A stretch of DNA of 27,304 bases from a virus. The position numbers and the translations under genes were made by a program. The stretch's first letter is position 1. Every line of letters starts with the position of its first letter. The notes under the pieces are model-generated. The model did not search any database and had not been told where the DNA came from. It saw only the letters and a list, made by a program, of their open reading frames with translations. Positions 1-6,134 of the stretch are shown piece after piece. Where the stretch lies: the IMG/VR virus record IMGVR_UViG_3300037427_001308, positions 1-27,304 of that record; one strand, written 5' to 3'.

Positions 1-39
1 CCTAATACAGTAGGGGAAGATGTTAACTATTATCAATAA
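1..39 (+). CDS. possible C-terminal end of an upstream gene (partial)
   Basis: Frame 1 is open from the window edge and ends at TAA 37-39, giving only PNTVGEDVNYYQ. The other two + frames stop within the first 13 bases, so if a + strand gene enters the window this is its frame. Twelve residues are too few to identify a family. It could also be non-coding leader sequence. Confidence 0.3.
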   Translation, partial: PNTVGEDVNYYQ

Positions 40-62
40 TGTATCAGGGAATACAAACAAAC

Positions 63-97
63 TTGCATATATAGTATGTACGTGTTACTATTAACAC
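63..97 (+). promoter_or_regulatory. weak sigma70-like promoter with overlapping palindrome
   Basis: TTGCAT (63-68) and TACTAT (86-91) are separated by 17 bases, a legal but poor match to a host-type promoter. The putative -10 lies inside a perfect inverted repeat, GTGTTA-CTAT-TAACAC (82-97). It could be an operator that blocks the promoter, or the first hairpin of the transcript. It lies just upstream of the tandem repeats and the small gene at 220. The palindrome is seen directly; the promoter role is inference. Confidence 0.3.
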
Positions 98-98
98 A

Positions 99-188
99 TC
101 GTTCATCCCATAAGGGACGCAAGTAAGCCGACTCGGAACGGAATCGTTCATCCCTATAAGGGACGCAAAAGCCGACTAAAGGAACGGA
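99..188 (+). repeat. two tandem copies of a structured 44-45 base repeat (leader element)
   Basis: Copy 1 (99-142) and copy 2 (144-188) are near identical, differing by small insertions or deletions and a few bases. Each copy begins with CGTTC and ends with its complement GAACG (100-104 with 136-140; 145-149 with 182-186). Each contains a hairpin: TCCC-ATAA-GGGA (106-117) in the first and TCCCT-ATA-AGGGA (151-163) in the second. Each also carries a shared GCCGACT segment. The compensated layout suggests a folded RNA element repeated in the 5' leader of the gene at 220. Unlike CRISPR there are no unique spacers and only two copies. The function is unknown. Confidence 0.75.
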
Positions 189-201
189 TTAAAACCCCTA
201 C

Positions 202-213
202 TACTTTGGAGTA
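202..213 (+). promoter_or_regulatory. ribosome binding site in a small hairpin
   Basis: GGAG (208-211) lies eight bases before the ATG at 220 and fixes that start. TACT (202-205) can pair with AGTA (210-213) around a TTGG loop, which would partly hide the site. The stem is only four base pairs, so an effect on translation is speculative. Confidence 0.4.
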
Positions 214-219
214 AAGCCA

Positions 220-363
220 ATGGCAAAAGTCACTTACCGTGGAGTCGAGTACGACTCTGCTGATTACAATAGAAGAGTTCTTGCTGAAGCAGCAAGAAAC
301 AGAAACTTCGATTTAATGTATCGAGGTATACAAGTGAAGAGCAAGGCAGTTCCTTGCAGTTAA
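220..363 (+). CDS. small DUF4278-like protein (47 aa)
   Basis: This 47-residue protein begins MAKVTYRGVEYD and has a second LMYRGIQV element near residues 32-39. The two YRG-x2-(Y/V) elements resemble DUF4278, a short domain of unknown function common in cyanobacteria and seen in their phages. The family assignment is from memory of that motif, not a search. A good ribosome binding site (GGAG, 208-211) supports the ATG. The gene stands alone: a repeat-rich leader precedes it and a strong terminator follows seven bases after the stop. It is therefore probably a monocistronic, separately controlled transcript of about 300 bases. No catalytic residues or membrane segment are visible. Confidence 0.75.
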   Translation: MAKVTYRGVEYDSADYNRRVLAEAARNRNFDLMYRGIQVKSKAVPCS

Positions 364-367
364 GATG

Positions 368-393
368 AAGGGGGTTTACACACCCCCTTTTTT
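368..393 (+). terminator. intrinsic terminator after the DUF4278-like gene
   Basis: AAGGGGGT (368-375) pairs perfectly with ACCCCCTT (382-389) around a six-base loop. A run of six T (388-393) follows. This is a textbook rho-independent terminator, placed directly after the stop codon at 361-363. Confidence 0.9.
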
Positions 394-403
394 AATGTAT
401 AAT
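375..403 (+). promoter_or_regulatory. sigma70-type promoter overlapping the terminator
   Basis: TTTACA (375-380, five of six to TTGACA), a 17-base spacer and a perfect TATAAT (398-403) form a strong host-type promoter 19 bases before the ATG at 423. The -35 box begins at the last base of the 5' terminator stem and runs through most of the loop, and the spacer contains the rest of the hairpin. It would start the early/middle run of genes from 423 onward using the host RNA polymerase. Confidence 0.6.
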
Positions 404-422
404 TATTGAAAAGAGTATACTT

Positions 423-644
423 ATGACACTACATATGAGAGAACAATTAATTAGAGCAGTATTGTCTCATGCTCATGGAGAGATTGAAAAGCATAAGGCA
501 AATGTTAATGTTTATCTTGAGCATCCAGCAGGTATAGGTGAGCATTCAGATATTACAGAAGCAATTCAATGTGAGTTGGATAAGATTGCAAGGTATCATG
601 ATCAAGTAGAAGTTGTAGAAAAATATTTTGCTTCTAAAAAGTAA
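423..644 (+). CDS. small conserved cyanophage protein, function unknown (73 aa)
   Basis: A 73-residue acidic, His-rich soluble protein whose predicted fold is mostly helical (MREQLIRAVLSHAHGEIEKH, then ITEAIQCELDKIARYHDQVE). I recognise the general sequence as one of the small proteins found in T4-like cyanophages but know no function. It is the first gene after the sigma70-type promoter at 375-403, and its stop abuts the start of the next gene (TAA then ATG), so the two are translationally coupled. No signal peptide, cysteine pair or enzyme motif is present. A second in-frame ATG (435) is possible. Confidence 0.75.
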   Translation: MTLHMREQLIRAVLSHAHGEIEKHKANVNVYLEHPAGIGEHSDITEAIQCELDKIARYHDQVEVVEKYFASKK

Positions 645-809
645 ATGAATAAAGGAAAATTGAAAGTCTTAGTGCAAGCTCTTAAAGAGATTGTAGATGA
701 ATTAGAATCAGAAGTTTATGCTGATGTTGATTCATATAAGTATGAGAATTATACCCAGTTAACACCCCCACCTGATGATTATGATGAGGTCTTTGATGAC
801 AATGGATAA
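645..809 (+). CDS. small acidic protein, function unknown (54 aa)
   Basis: This 54-residue frame begins at the ATG immediately after the previous stop and itself ends immediately before the next ATG at 810, so it fills the gap exactly. The first half is a lysine/leucine helix (MNKGKLKVLVQALKEIVDEL). The second half is strongly acidic with a PPPDDYDEVFDDNG tail. There is no Shine-Dalgarno site, so translation probably relies on coupling to the gene before. I do not recognise a family. Gapless packing on both sides and codon use like the neighbours are the evidence that it is real. Confidence 0.7.
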   Translation: MNKGKLKVLVQALKEIVDELESEVYADVDSYKYENYTQLTPPPDDYDEVFDDNG

Positions 810-1427
810 ATGGTAAAGGTTGTTTCCATTGCTACTGATATTAATTTAAAGAAACTTGGTAAAAAAATTCTTAAGAATGAACCAAGGATTATAAAAGAAT
901 ATCCTGCTAAGACTATTGATCTTAAAAATGATTTTGATGGTCAGACAGGTTTGGGTTTTAAATCTTTAACATCCAGATCCTGTCATTATAATCTTTTGAA
1001 TTGGACAGGAACAAGATCTTTAAGGAAATGGATTAGGCATGGGTATGAGAAGTATAATAAATTAGATGGACCAGTATCGGTATTATCTAATGGACCATTA
1101 TATGTCCTGTGTTGGGCTAATGTAATGAGAAAAGGTGAAAAGATATTACCGCATAAACATGAAAGTAATCAGGGAACTCCTGCTCATTTTCATCTTTCTG
1201 GTCATCTTAATATACAGGTTGATGGTTCTACCTCTACTTATTATGAAGGTACTCCTATTTTAAATGAATGCGGAATGATGACTTTCTTTCCTGGTTCTAC
1301 TGTTCATTGGACTGATGAGGTTGTAAATGATGGTGAAAGAATAACAGTAGCATTTGACATTTATAATGAAGAATTTTATACTTATGATGTATTTGATGAA
1401 TACAAGTATCATTGGATTGAAATATGA
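810..1427 (+). CDS. putative 2OG-Fe(II) oxygenase / cupin-fold protein
   Basis: A 205-residue protein whose C-terminal half looks like the phage 2-oxoglutarate/Fe(II) oxygenase group (2OG-FeII_Oxy_5-like). It has a histidine cluster (H115, H117, H126, H128, H132) followed by a beta strand. A second motif, FFPGSTVHW, ends in H166, then E-R-I-T-V-A-F-D with R177. H115/H117 or H126/H128 plus H166 could hold iron, and R177 could bind 2-oxoglutarate. The exact ligand set cannot be assigned by eye. The substrate is unknown. Such enzymes are frequent accessory genes in cyanophages. Its stop overlaps the thyX start by four bases (ATGA), so it is co-translated with nucleotide metabolism. A non-enzymatic cupin is the main alternative. 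Confidence 0.6.
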   Translation: MVKVVSIATDINLKKLGKKILKNEPRIIKEYPAKTIDLKNDFDGQTGLGFKSLTSRSCHYNLLNWTGTRSLRKWIRHGYEKYNKLDGPVSVLSNGPLYVLCWANVMRKGEKILPHKHESNQGTPAHFHLSGHLNIQVDGSTSTYYEGTPILNECGMMTFFPGSTVHWTDEVVNDGERITVAFDIYNEEFYTYDVFDEYKYHWIEI

Positions 1428-2068
1428 CACAGAACATTAAATTAGTAAGTGCCACACCAGATGCTGAACAGCACATGGCATATGTTGCTCGTGTTAGCAA
1501 CCCTAAGAATCAAGGCAATGATAACTTTGCTGGTCTTCTTAAGTATTGTATTACACACGGTCACTGGAGTGTCTTTGAGCAAGCATTCATGACGGTAGAA
1601 ATCAATACTACCAGAGGACTTGCTGCACAGATACTAAGACATAGAAGTTTTACTTTCCAAGAGTTTAGTCAGAGATATGCTGACACTAATCTGCTTGATA
1701 GTACAATTCCTGTTCCTGATCTTCGTAGTCAGGACTTAAAGAATCGTCAGAATAGTAATGATGACATACCACCAGAGAAGAAAGAAGAGTATCAAGCATT
1801 GATTGCTCGTCATTTTTCTGATGCAATGGATTTATATAATGCATTGTTGGAAAATGGTATTGCAAAGGAGTGTGCAAGATTTGTATTACCTCTTGCTACC
1901 CCTACACGAATCTATATGACTGGTAGTGTACGTTCATGGGTACACTATATTGATTTGCGTTCTGCTCATGGAACACAGAAAGAACACATGGCAGTTGCAG
2001 AAGGAGTTCGTAGTATATTTACCGAACAGTTTCCTACTGTTGCAAAGGCTCTTGACTGGGCTAAATAA
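1424..2068 (+). CDS. thyX: flavin-dependent thymidylate synthase ThyX
   Basis: A 214-residue ThyX. It converts dUMP to dTMP using methylene-tetrahydrofolate and NADPH through FAD, supplying thymidine for phage DNA synthesis. The diagnostic ThyX signature is present at residues 72-84 (RHRSFTFQEFSQR). The downstream SVRSWVHYIDLRSAHGTQKE segment is the usual C-terminal substrate/FAD region. Length is normal for the family. It overlaps the preceding oxygenase gene by four bases, and a late-promoter-like box covers its stop codon. ThyX is common in marine cyanophages in place of the T4 td gene. Confidence 0.96.
   Translation: MTQNIKLVSATPDAEQHMAYVARVSNPKNQGNDNFAGLLKYCITHGHWSVFEQAFMTVEINTTRGLAAQILRHRSFTFQEFSQRYADTNLLDSTIPVPDLRSQDLKNRQNSNDDIPPEKKEEYQALIARHFSDAMDLYNALLENGIAKECARFVLPLATPTRIYMTGSVRSWVHYIDLRSAHGTQKEHMAVAEGVRSIFTEQFPTVAKALDWAK
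2060..2067 (+). promoter_or_regulatory. late-promoter-like box GCTAAATA
   Basis: GCTAAATA differs from the T4 late consensus TATAAATA in its first two bases. It overlaps the thyX stop codon and ends 20 bases before the ATG at 2088. The identical octamer lies ahead of gp48 on the other strand. It is probably read by the phage sigma factor gp55 with gp33, but it could be chance in AT-rich DNA. Confidence 0.35.
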
Positions 2069-2087
2069 TTACCCTTAATTTTTAAGT

Positions 2088-2372
2088 ATGGCTACGTACC
2101 CCGTCGTTAATCAGCAAACTGGTGAACAGAAAGAAGTTGTTATGAGTGTCCATGATTGGGATCAGTGGTGTTCTGATAACCCTGATTGGTCTCGTGATTA
2201 TTCTGACCCTTCTACTATGCCTGGTGTTGGAGAAGTTGGAGAATGGAAAGATAAGTTACTTAATAAAAACCCTGGATGGGGTGAAGTCTTAAAGAAAGCT
2301 GAGAAGTCTGGTGGTATTTCTGGAAGACTTGCCAGAACCAGAAATGTTGGTACAACACAGGGGAACGGTTAG
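2088..2372 (+). CDS. FmdB-like small protein, function unknown (94 aa)
   Basis: A 94-residue protein beginning MATYPVVNQQTGEQKEVVMS. This start resembles the N-terminus of FmdB-type small regulatory proteins but without the zinc-ribbon cysteine pairs; only one Cys is present. The centre is tryptophan-rich (HDWDQWCSDNPDW), and an EVGEWKDKL...PGWGEVLKKAEK element follows. I recall proteins of this layout in T4-like cyanophages, but no function is established to my knowledge. The stop is separated by one base from the PhoH start. Loss of the metal-binding cysteines argues against a simple zinc-ribbon role. Confidence 0.7.
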   Translation: MATYPVVNQQTGEQKEVVMSVHDWDQWCSDNPDWSRDYSDPSTMPGVGEVGEWKDKLLNKNPGWGEVLKKAEKSGGISGRLARTRNVGTTQGNG

Positions 2373-2373
2373 T

Positions 2374-3129
2374 ATGCCAAGAAAGAAAAAAACTAATGAC
2401 CAACCAATAGGAGTTGGATTAACAGTTAAGCAGATGAAGAGAAAGAAACCTATAAACACAGATTTTTTAAGAGACATTGATCCTCTTACAGAAAATCAAC
2501 AACTCTTATTTAATTCTTATGAGAGTGGAAACAATCTTGTTGCATATGGTGCAGCAGGAACTGGTAAGACTTTTATTACTCTTTACAATGCTCTTAAGGA
2601 TGTATTGGATCCCCAGAGTCCTTGTGAGAAAATTTATATTGTAAGGTCACTTGTTGCTACAAGGGAGATTGGATTCTTACCTGGCGACCATGATGATAAG
2701 TCCTTACTTTATCAGATTCCTTACAAGCATATGGTAAAATATATGTTTGAGATGCCAAGTGAAGCAGACTTTGAAATGCTTTATGGAAATCTTAAGACTC
2801 AAGGAACAATTGATTTCTGGAGTACCTCATTCATTCGTGGTACAACATTTGATAATGCTATTATTATAGTAGATGAATTCCAAAACTTGAATTTTCATGA
2901 GTTAGATAGTATAATAACAAGGGTAGGAGAGAACACCAAGATTATGTTCTGTGGTGATGCTACTCAGACTGACCTTGTAAAGCAGAATGAAAGAAATGGT
3001 ATTGCTGATTTCATGAGAATCCTTAGACTCATGCCATCAGTTGACATCATAGAATTCGGTGTCGAAGACATTGTTCGTTCTGGTTTGTGTAAAGAATACT
3101 TACTATCAAAACTGGAACTTAATTTATGA
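2374..3129 (+). CDS. phoH: PhoH-like P-loop ATPase
   Basis: A 251-residue PhoH-family ATPase. Walker A is GAAGTGKT (59-66), Walker B is IIIVDEFQN (163-171), and the downstream sensor-like element GDATQTDL is at 194-201. This resembles the ATPase core of superfamily 1 helicases. PhoH-like genes are widespread in marine phages. They were originally linked to phosphate starvation in E. coli, but their phage role is unsettled and RNA metabolism is one proposal. The frame is open further upstream, but the ATG at 2374 has a strong AGGGGAA site eight bases before it. An earlier start would overlap the previous gene by 60 bases, so 2374 is chosen. The N-terminus is a basic patch (MPRKKK). It overlaps the nuclease gene by four bases. 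Confidence 0.93.
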   Translation: MPRKKKTNDQPIGVGLTVKQMKRKKPINTDFLRDIDPLTENQQLLFNSYESGNNLVAYGAAGTGKTFITLYNALKDVLDPQSPCEKIYIVRSLVATREIGFLPGDHDDKSLLYQIPYKHMVKYMFEMPSEADFEMLYGNLKTQGTIDFWSTSFIRGTTFDNAIIIVDEFQNLNFHELDSIITRVGENTKIMFCGDATQTDLVKQNERNGIADFMRILRLMPSVDIIEFGVEDIVRSGLCKEYLLSKLELNL

Positions 3130-3809
3130 CCTTTGAGCATTGTAATTTTCTTGGTGATCTTGAATTAGAAAAGAAAGAAACTCCTGGGTGCCGACTGTAT
3201 CATCTTCCTGATGGTCAGTGGGTGCCTTCTATTACGTCTGTAACTTCTTTTTACAACAGAGAAATCTTTGTTAAGTGGAGGAAGAGAGTTGGTATAGAAG
3301 AAGCAAATCGTATTACTAAGAAGGCAACTGCTCGTGGAACTGACTTCCATGAAGTAGCACAGGCATACTTAGAGAACAAAGAACTTAACTGGGATGATTA
3401 TAGACCAGCAAGTAAGTTCATGTTCCATCATGCAGCACCATATCTGGATAAGATAAATAACATACACGCTATAGAAAGAACCCTTTACTCCGAGTACCTT
3501 GGTCTTGCTGGAAGAGTTGATTGTATTGCGGAGTATGAAGGTGAGTTAGCAGTCATAGATTTTAAGACATCTGAGAAGATTAAACCTGAGAAGTGGTTGG
3601 AAAACTATTTTGTTCAGGAGACTTTTTATGCTGCTGCTTACTACGAACTAACAGGTATCCCTGTCAAGAAACTTATCACTCTCATGGTAACTCCTGGTGG
3701 TGAAGTTAAGGTGTTTGACAAAAGAAACAAAGGGGATTATATTAAACTTCTAGTTCGTTATATAAAAGAATTTGTTAATCACAATACTGGGGCAGAAGAA
3801 AGTGAATGA
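3126..3809 (+). CDS. PD-(D/E)XK exonuclease (MGME1/RecB-like)
   Basis: A 227-residue nuclease of the PD-(D/E)XK superfamily. The visible motifs in order are R70-G-T-D-F-H75-E (the helix seen in RecB/MGME1-like exonucleases), GRVD with D132, IDFKT with D145 and K147 (the catalytic D-x-K pair), and the Q164...Y168 motif (QETFYAAAYY). It probably degrades or processes single-stranded DNA ends during phage recombination, replication or host DNA breakdown. Its place between PhoH and the gp33-gp59-gp32 block fits a replication role. It overlaps PhoH by four bases and gp33 by eight. Cyanophage annotations usually name it exonuclease; the exact polarity cannot be read from sequence. Confidence 0.88.
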   Translation: MTFEHCNFLGDLELEKKETPGCRLYHLPDGQWVPSITSVTSFYNREIFVKWRKRVGIEEANRITKKATARGTDFHEVAQAYLENKELNWDDYRPASKFMFHHAAPYLDKINNIHAIERTLYSEYLGLAGRVDCIAEYEGELAVIDFKTSEKIKPEKWLENYFVQETFYAAAYYELTGIPVKKLITLMVTPGGEVKVFDKRNKGDYIKLLVRYIKEFVNHNTGAEESE

Positions 3810-4056
3810 GTTAGAAAAAGCATTGCAAAGCAAGTTCTTTTCTTCTGCAGGGTTTGCACAGGAAATAGAAACCTTAGTGCAAGTAAATAAAGATATGAAT
3901 TATATTGATGCTATTATTCATTTCTGTGATAAAAATGGCATCGATGTGGAATCTGTTCCTAAACTTATCCCTAAACCTTTAAAGGAAAAGATAAAGTATG
4001 AGGCACAAGAATTAAATTTCTTAAAGAGAAGTTCACGAGCAAAGTTACCTATTTAA
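3802..4056 (+). CDS. 33: gp33, late promoter transcription coactivator
   Basis: An 84-residue gp33-like protein. In T4, gp33 bridges RNA polymerase and the sliding clamp so that sigma factor gp55 can fire late promoters. Recognition rests on the segment YIDAIIHFCDKNGIDVESVPKL and the following PLKEKIKYEAQELNFL, typical of cyanophage gp33. Position supports it too: T4 also has 33-59-32 in this order. No ATG exists in this frame near the start. The GTG at 3802 overlaps the nuclease stop by eight bases and follows a purine-rich stretch (GGGGCAGAAGAAA), so it is preferred over TTG at 3772. Confidence 0.8.
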   Translation: MNELEKALQSKFFSSAGFAQEIETLVQVNKDMNYIDAIIHFCDKNGIDVESVPKLIPKPLKEKIKYEAQELNFLKRSSRAKLPI

Positions 4057-4060
4057 AAAA

Positions 4061-4237
4061 ATGAATTTACACGAACAAATTGTAGAGTCTTTTAACTCTT
4101 ACCTTACAGAAGCAGAATCCTTTGATACTAATGGTGTTAAAGTAGCAGGTACAAGAGCACGTAAGGCTCTTGGAGAATTAGGTAAACTTGCAAAAGCAAG
4201 ACGTGCTGAAATTCAAGAGAAGAAGAATAATAGTTAG
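4061..4237 (+). CDS. small basic helical protein, function unknown (58 aa)
   Basis: A 58-residue protein starting at the ATG four bases after the gp33 stop. The N-terminal third is acidic and aromatic (MNLHEQIVESFNSYLTEAES). The rest is a strongly basic, alanine-rich helix (VAGTRARKALGELGKLAKAR, then RAEIQEKKN) that looks suited to bind nucleic acid or a protein partner. I recognise it as a conserved companion of gp33/gp59 in T4-like cyanophages, but know no function. It ends 17 bases before gp59. Its composition slightly recalls histone-like tails, but no HU-type fold is evident. Confidence 0.75.
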   Translation: MNLHEQIVESFNSYLTEAESFDTNGVKVAGTRARKALGELGKLAKARRAEIQEKKNNS

Positions 4238-4254
4238 ATCTTTATTACTTTTTT

Positions 4255-4842
4255 ATGATGCCTTTTGATGCCTACCGTTGTTATCTCTCGTTAAAGAATC
4301 ACTTTACTAAAGACCATTACGATTATATAAAGTATCGTGGTAAGACGAGAGCAACTCATCAAGCTTTCTATAAGAGAAAAGATAGATTTTGGTTTGAAAA
4401 GTTTGCACGGCAAAAGAATGATAAGGAAGTAGAAGAATTTTTTGTATCCAACTTTGTTAGTTCTACCGATCCTGGTACAATGTGGATTGGTGATATGATA
4501 AAGAATGGAGAGGCACGATATGTAGACTGGAAGAAGAAGGTGGAATCACTTTCGTATAATTTTAAGCAGGAAACAAATCAACTTCTTGGTGATAGAAAAA
4601 TAGATGATGTATTTGATTGTTCTAAAGGACATCCACCTATATTAAAAAGTTACCTTGGTGGTGACACTTCCCTTGAGACTCTGGTAATATGTGATAGAAT
4701 ACTTGGGTACAGGAAAGATTGGGATAAAAAATTAAATGATCCTGTATGGGAAACCGTCAGTCTAAAGATAAAAAAGTACTCTCCTTTCCTAAATATAGAT
4801 GTACCACGTTATAAAAAAATTTTGAAAGAGATTGTCTTATGA
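4255..4842 (+). CDS. 59: gp59, loader of gp41 DNA helicase
   Basis: A 195-residue protein matching the gp59 helicase assembly factor. In T4, gp59 binds forked DNA and gp32 and loads the replicative helicase gp41. It is slightly shorter than T4 gp59 (217). The sequence opens with PFDAYRCYLSLKNHFTKDHY and continues with YIKYRGKTRATHQAFYKRKDRFWFEK, a typical gp59 N-terminus. The protein is basic and mostly helical. Its location upstream of gp32 matches the T4 order. ATG codons at 4255 and 4258 are both possible, and neither has a clear ribosome binding site. The end overlaps the next gene by four bases (ATGA). Confidence 0.92.
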   Translation: MMPFDAYRCYLSLKNHFTKDHYDYIKYRGKTRATHQAFYKRKDRFWFEKFARQKNDKEVEEFFVSNFVSSTDPGTMWIGDMIKNGEARYVDWKKKVESLSYNFKQETNQLLGDRKIDDVFDCSKGHPPILKSYLGGDTSLETLVICDRILGYRKDWDKKLNDPVWETVSLKIKKYSPFLNIDVPRYKKILKEIVL

Positions 4843-5180
4843 GTTTTTTCAAATCCGATGTTGTCCGTGCTGAAATGGCAGAAATAGGTGAACTCCAAGA
4901 GGAGGTCTATAGTAATGTCTTTAAGTTTCAAACCATGTCTTCTCCAGACAAAAAATATCATATAGAACTTTTGGAACGGTTGATGGAGAAACAGCAGGTG
5001 ATGTATACTCGATTATCTTTATCAGATGATCCAGATGCTAAAGTAATGAAGAAGCAGATTGAAGAATCTGCGGTAATGATGGGTCTTCCTAAAAATGCTA
5101 ATATGAATCAAGTATTTAAGGATATGACCAAGATGGTTTCAATTATGAAAGATCAACTTGACAAAGATTCTCTTTCTTGA
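4839..5180 (+). CDS. DUF1825-like helical protein (113 aa)
   Basis: A 113-residue, probably all-helical protein beginning MSFFKSDVVRAEMAEIGELQ. The MSFF-S-(D/E)-(I/V)-V start and the repeated helical segments with LERLMEKQQVMYTRLSLSDD resemble the cyanobacterial DUF1825 family. Homologues sit between gp59 and gp32 in many T4-like cyanophages. Its function is unknown. Tight coupling to gp59 (four-base overlap) suggests a replication or recombination role, perhaps as an adaptor, but this is inference from neighbourhood only. There is no cysteine, signal peptide or membrane segment. Confidence 0.7.
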   Translation: MSFFKSDVVRAEMAEIGELQEEVYSNVFKFQTMSSPDKKYHIELLERLMEKQQVMYTRLSLSDDPDAKVMKKQIEESAVMMGLPKNANMNQVFKDMTKMVSIMKDQLDKDSLS

Positions 5181-5205
5181 TACAGTGATAAGGTACATAC
5201 AAGCC

Positions 5206-5225
5206 AAATCTAAACACAAATCTAA
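5206..5225 (+). promoter_or_regulatory. A-rich leader of gp32, candidate autoregulatory site
   Basis: AAATCTAA occurs twice (5206-5213 and 5218-5225), and the second copy runs straight into the gp32 ATG. No Shine-Dalgarno site lies nearby; the closest AAGG is more than 30 bases upstream. In T4, gp32 represses its own translation by binding an unstructured A/U-rich leader. This leader has the right character, but the repeats differ from T4. Confidence 0.45.
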
Positions 5226-6134
5226 ATGTCATTCAAAGACCTAAAAAAACAGTCCTCTCTAGGTTCTCTAACTCAGAAATTGGTTAAAGAAGTGGAGAAG
5301 ATGAACACTACTAGTGGTGGAGCAGATGAAAGACTCTGGAAACCAGAAGTAGATAAGACAGGTAACGGTTATGCCGTTCTCCGTTTCTTACCAGCACCAG
5401 CAGGGGAAGATATCCCTTGGGCAAAAGTGTATTCACATGCATTTCAAGGACCAGGTGGTTGGTATATTGAAAACTCTTTGACCACAACAGGTGGTAAAGA
5501 TCCAGTCTCAGAGTACAATCGTGAACTCTGGAACAGTGGTAATGAATCCGACAGGGATGTTGTTCGTAGACAGAAGCGTAAGCTTTCCTACTATGCGAAC
5601 GTCTATGTTGTAAAAGATCCTACCAATCCTCAGAACGAGGGTGGAGTATTCCTCTACAAGTTTGGTAAGAAGATCTTTGATAAGGTTATGGAAGCAATGC
5701 AACCTGAGTTTGAGGATGAAAGTCCAATCAATCCATTTGATTTCTGGCAGGGTGCAAACTTCAAATTGAAGATCGTCAAGAAGGATGGTTACTGGAACTA
5801 TGACAAGTCAGAGTTCGATGTAGTAACTCCTCTCCTTGAAGATGATGATGCATTAGAAGCATTGTGGAAGAAGCAGTATTCACTTGCTGCTGTTACCGCA
5901 CCAGACCAATTCAAGTCATATGATGACCTGAAGAAGCGTTTGGATTATGTCTTAGGACATAAGCAACCTGCTCGTCGTGTAGATGAAGAGGTTTTTAATG
6001 AGGATAATAGTCGAGGTTCTTATACTCCAGACTTTAATGCTCGCAAAGAACCAGTAGCTGCTGCTCCTGTAGCATCTAAATCATCTGATGAAGATGATGC
6101 ACTAAGTTATTTTCAACAACTTGCTGATGAATAA
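5226..6134 (+). CDS. 32: gp32, single-stranded DNA-binding protein
   Basis: A 302-residue gp32 (T4: 301). It coats single-stranded DNA cooperatively during replication, repair and recombination and recruits gp59 and others. The N-terminal basic/Ser element (KKQSS, 7-11) parallels the T4 cooperativity domain. The core OB-fold carries KRKLS (117-121) followed by YYANVYVVKDP, equal to the T4 KRKTS region. The acidic tail ends DEDDALSYFQQLADE, the protein-interaction domain. The T4 zinc site is not kept: H71 remains, but the three cysteines are replaced (S84, D92 and S95 by my alignment) and the protein has no cysteine at all. The gene ends exactly where gp53 ends on the other strand. Confidence 0.95.
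   Translation: MSFKDLKKQSSLGSLTQKLVKEVEKMNTTSGGADERLWKPEVDKTGNGYAVLRFLPAPAGEDIPWAKVYSHAFQGPGGWYIENSLTTTGGKDPVSEYNRELWNSGNESDRDVVRRQKRKLSYYANVYVVKDPTNPQNEGGVFLYKFGKKIFDKVMEAMQPEFEDESPINPFDFWQGANFKLKIVKKDGYWNYDKSEFDVVTPLLEDDDALEALWKKQYSLAAVTAPDQFKSYDDLKKRLDYVLGHKQPARRVDEEVFNEDNSRGSYTPDFNARKEPVAAAPVASKSSDEDDALSYFQQLADE

Noticed and set aside
39-74. Eleven-codon open frame after the first stop
   Set aside because: Too short and without a ribosome binding site; it lies in the putative promoter region.
99-188. Repeats resembling a mini CRISPR array
   Set aside because: Only two copies, adjacent with no unique spacers, and with internal hairpins plus closing stems; no cas genes nearby.
2311-2373. 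Earlier start for the PhoH-like gene (21 extra residues)
   Set aside because: It would overlap the previous gene by about 60 bases, whereas the ATG at 2374 has a strong AGGGGAA site and gives the usual basic N-terminus.
3772-3801. TTG start at 3772 for gp33
   Set aside because: It would lengthen the overlap with the nuclease gene to 38 bases; the GTG at 3802 follows a purine-rich site.
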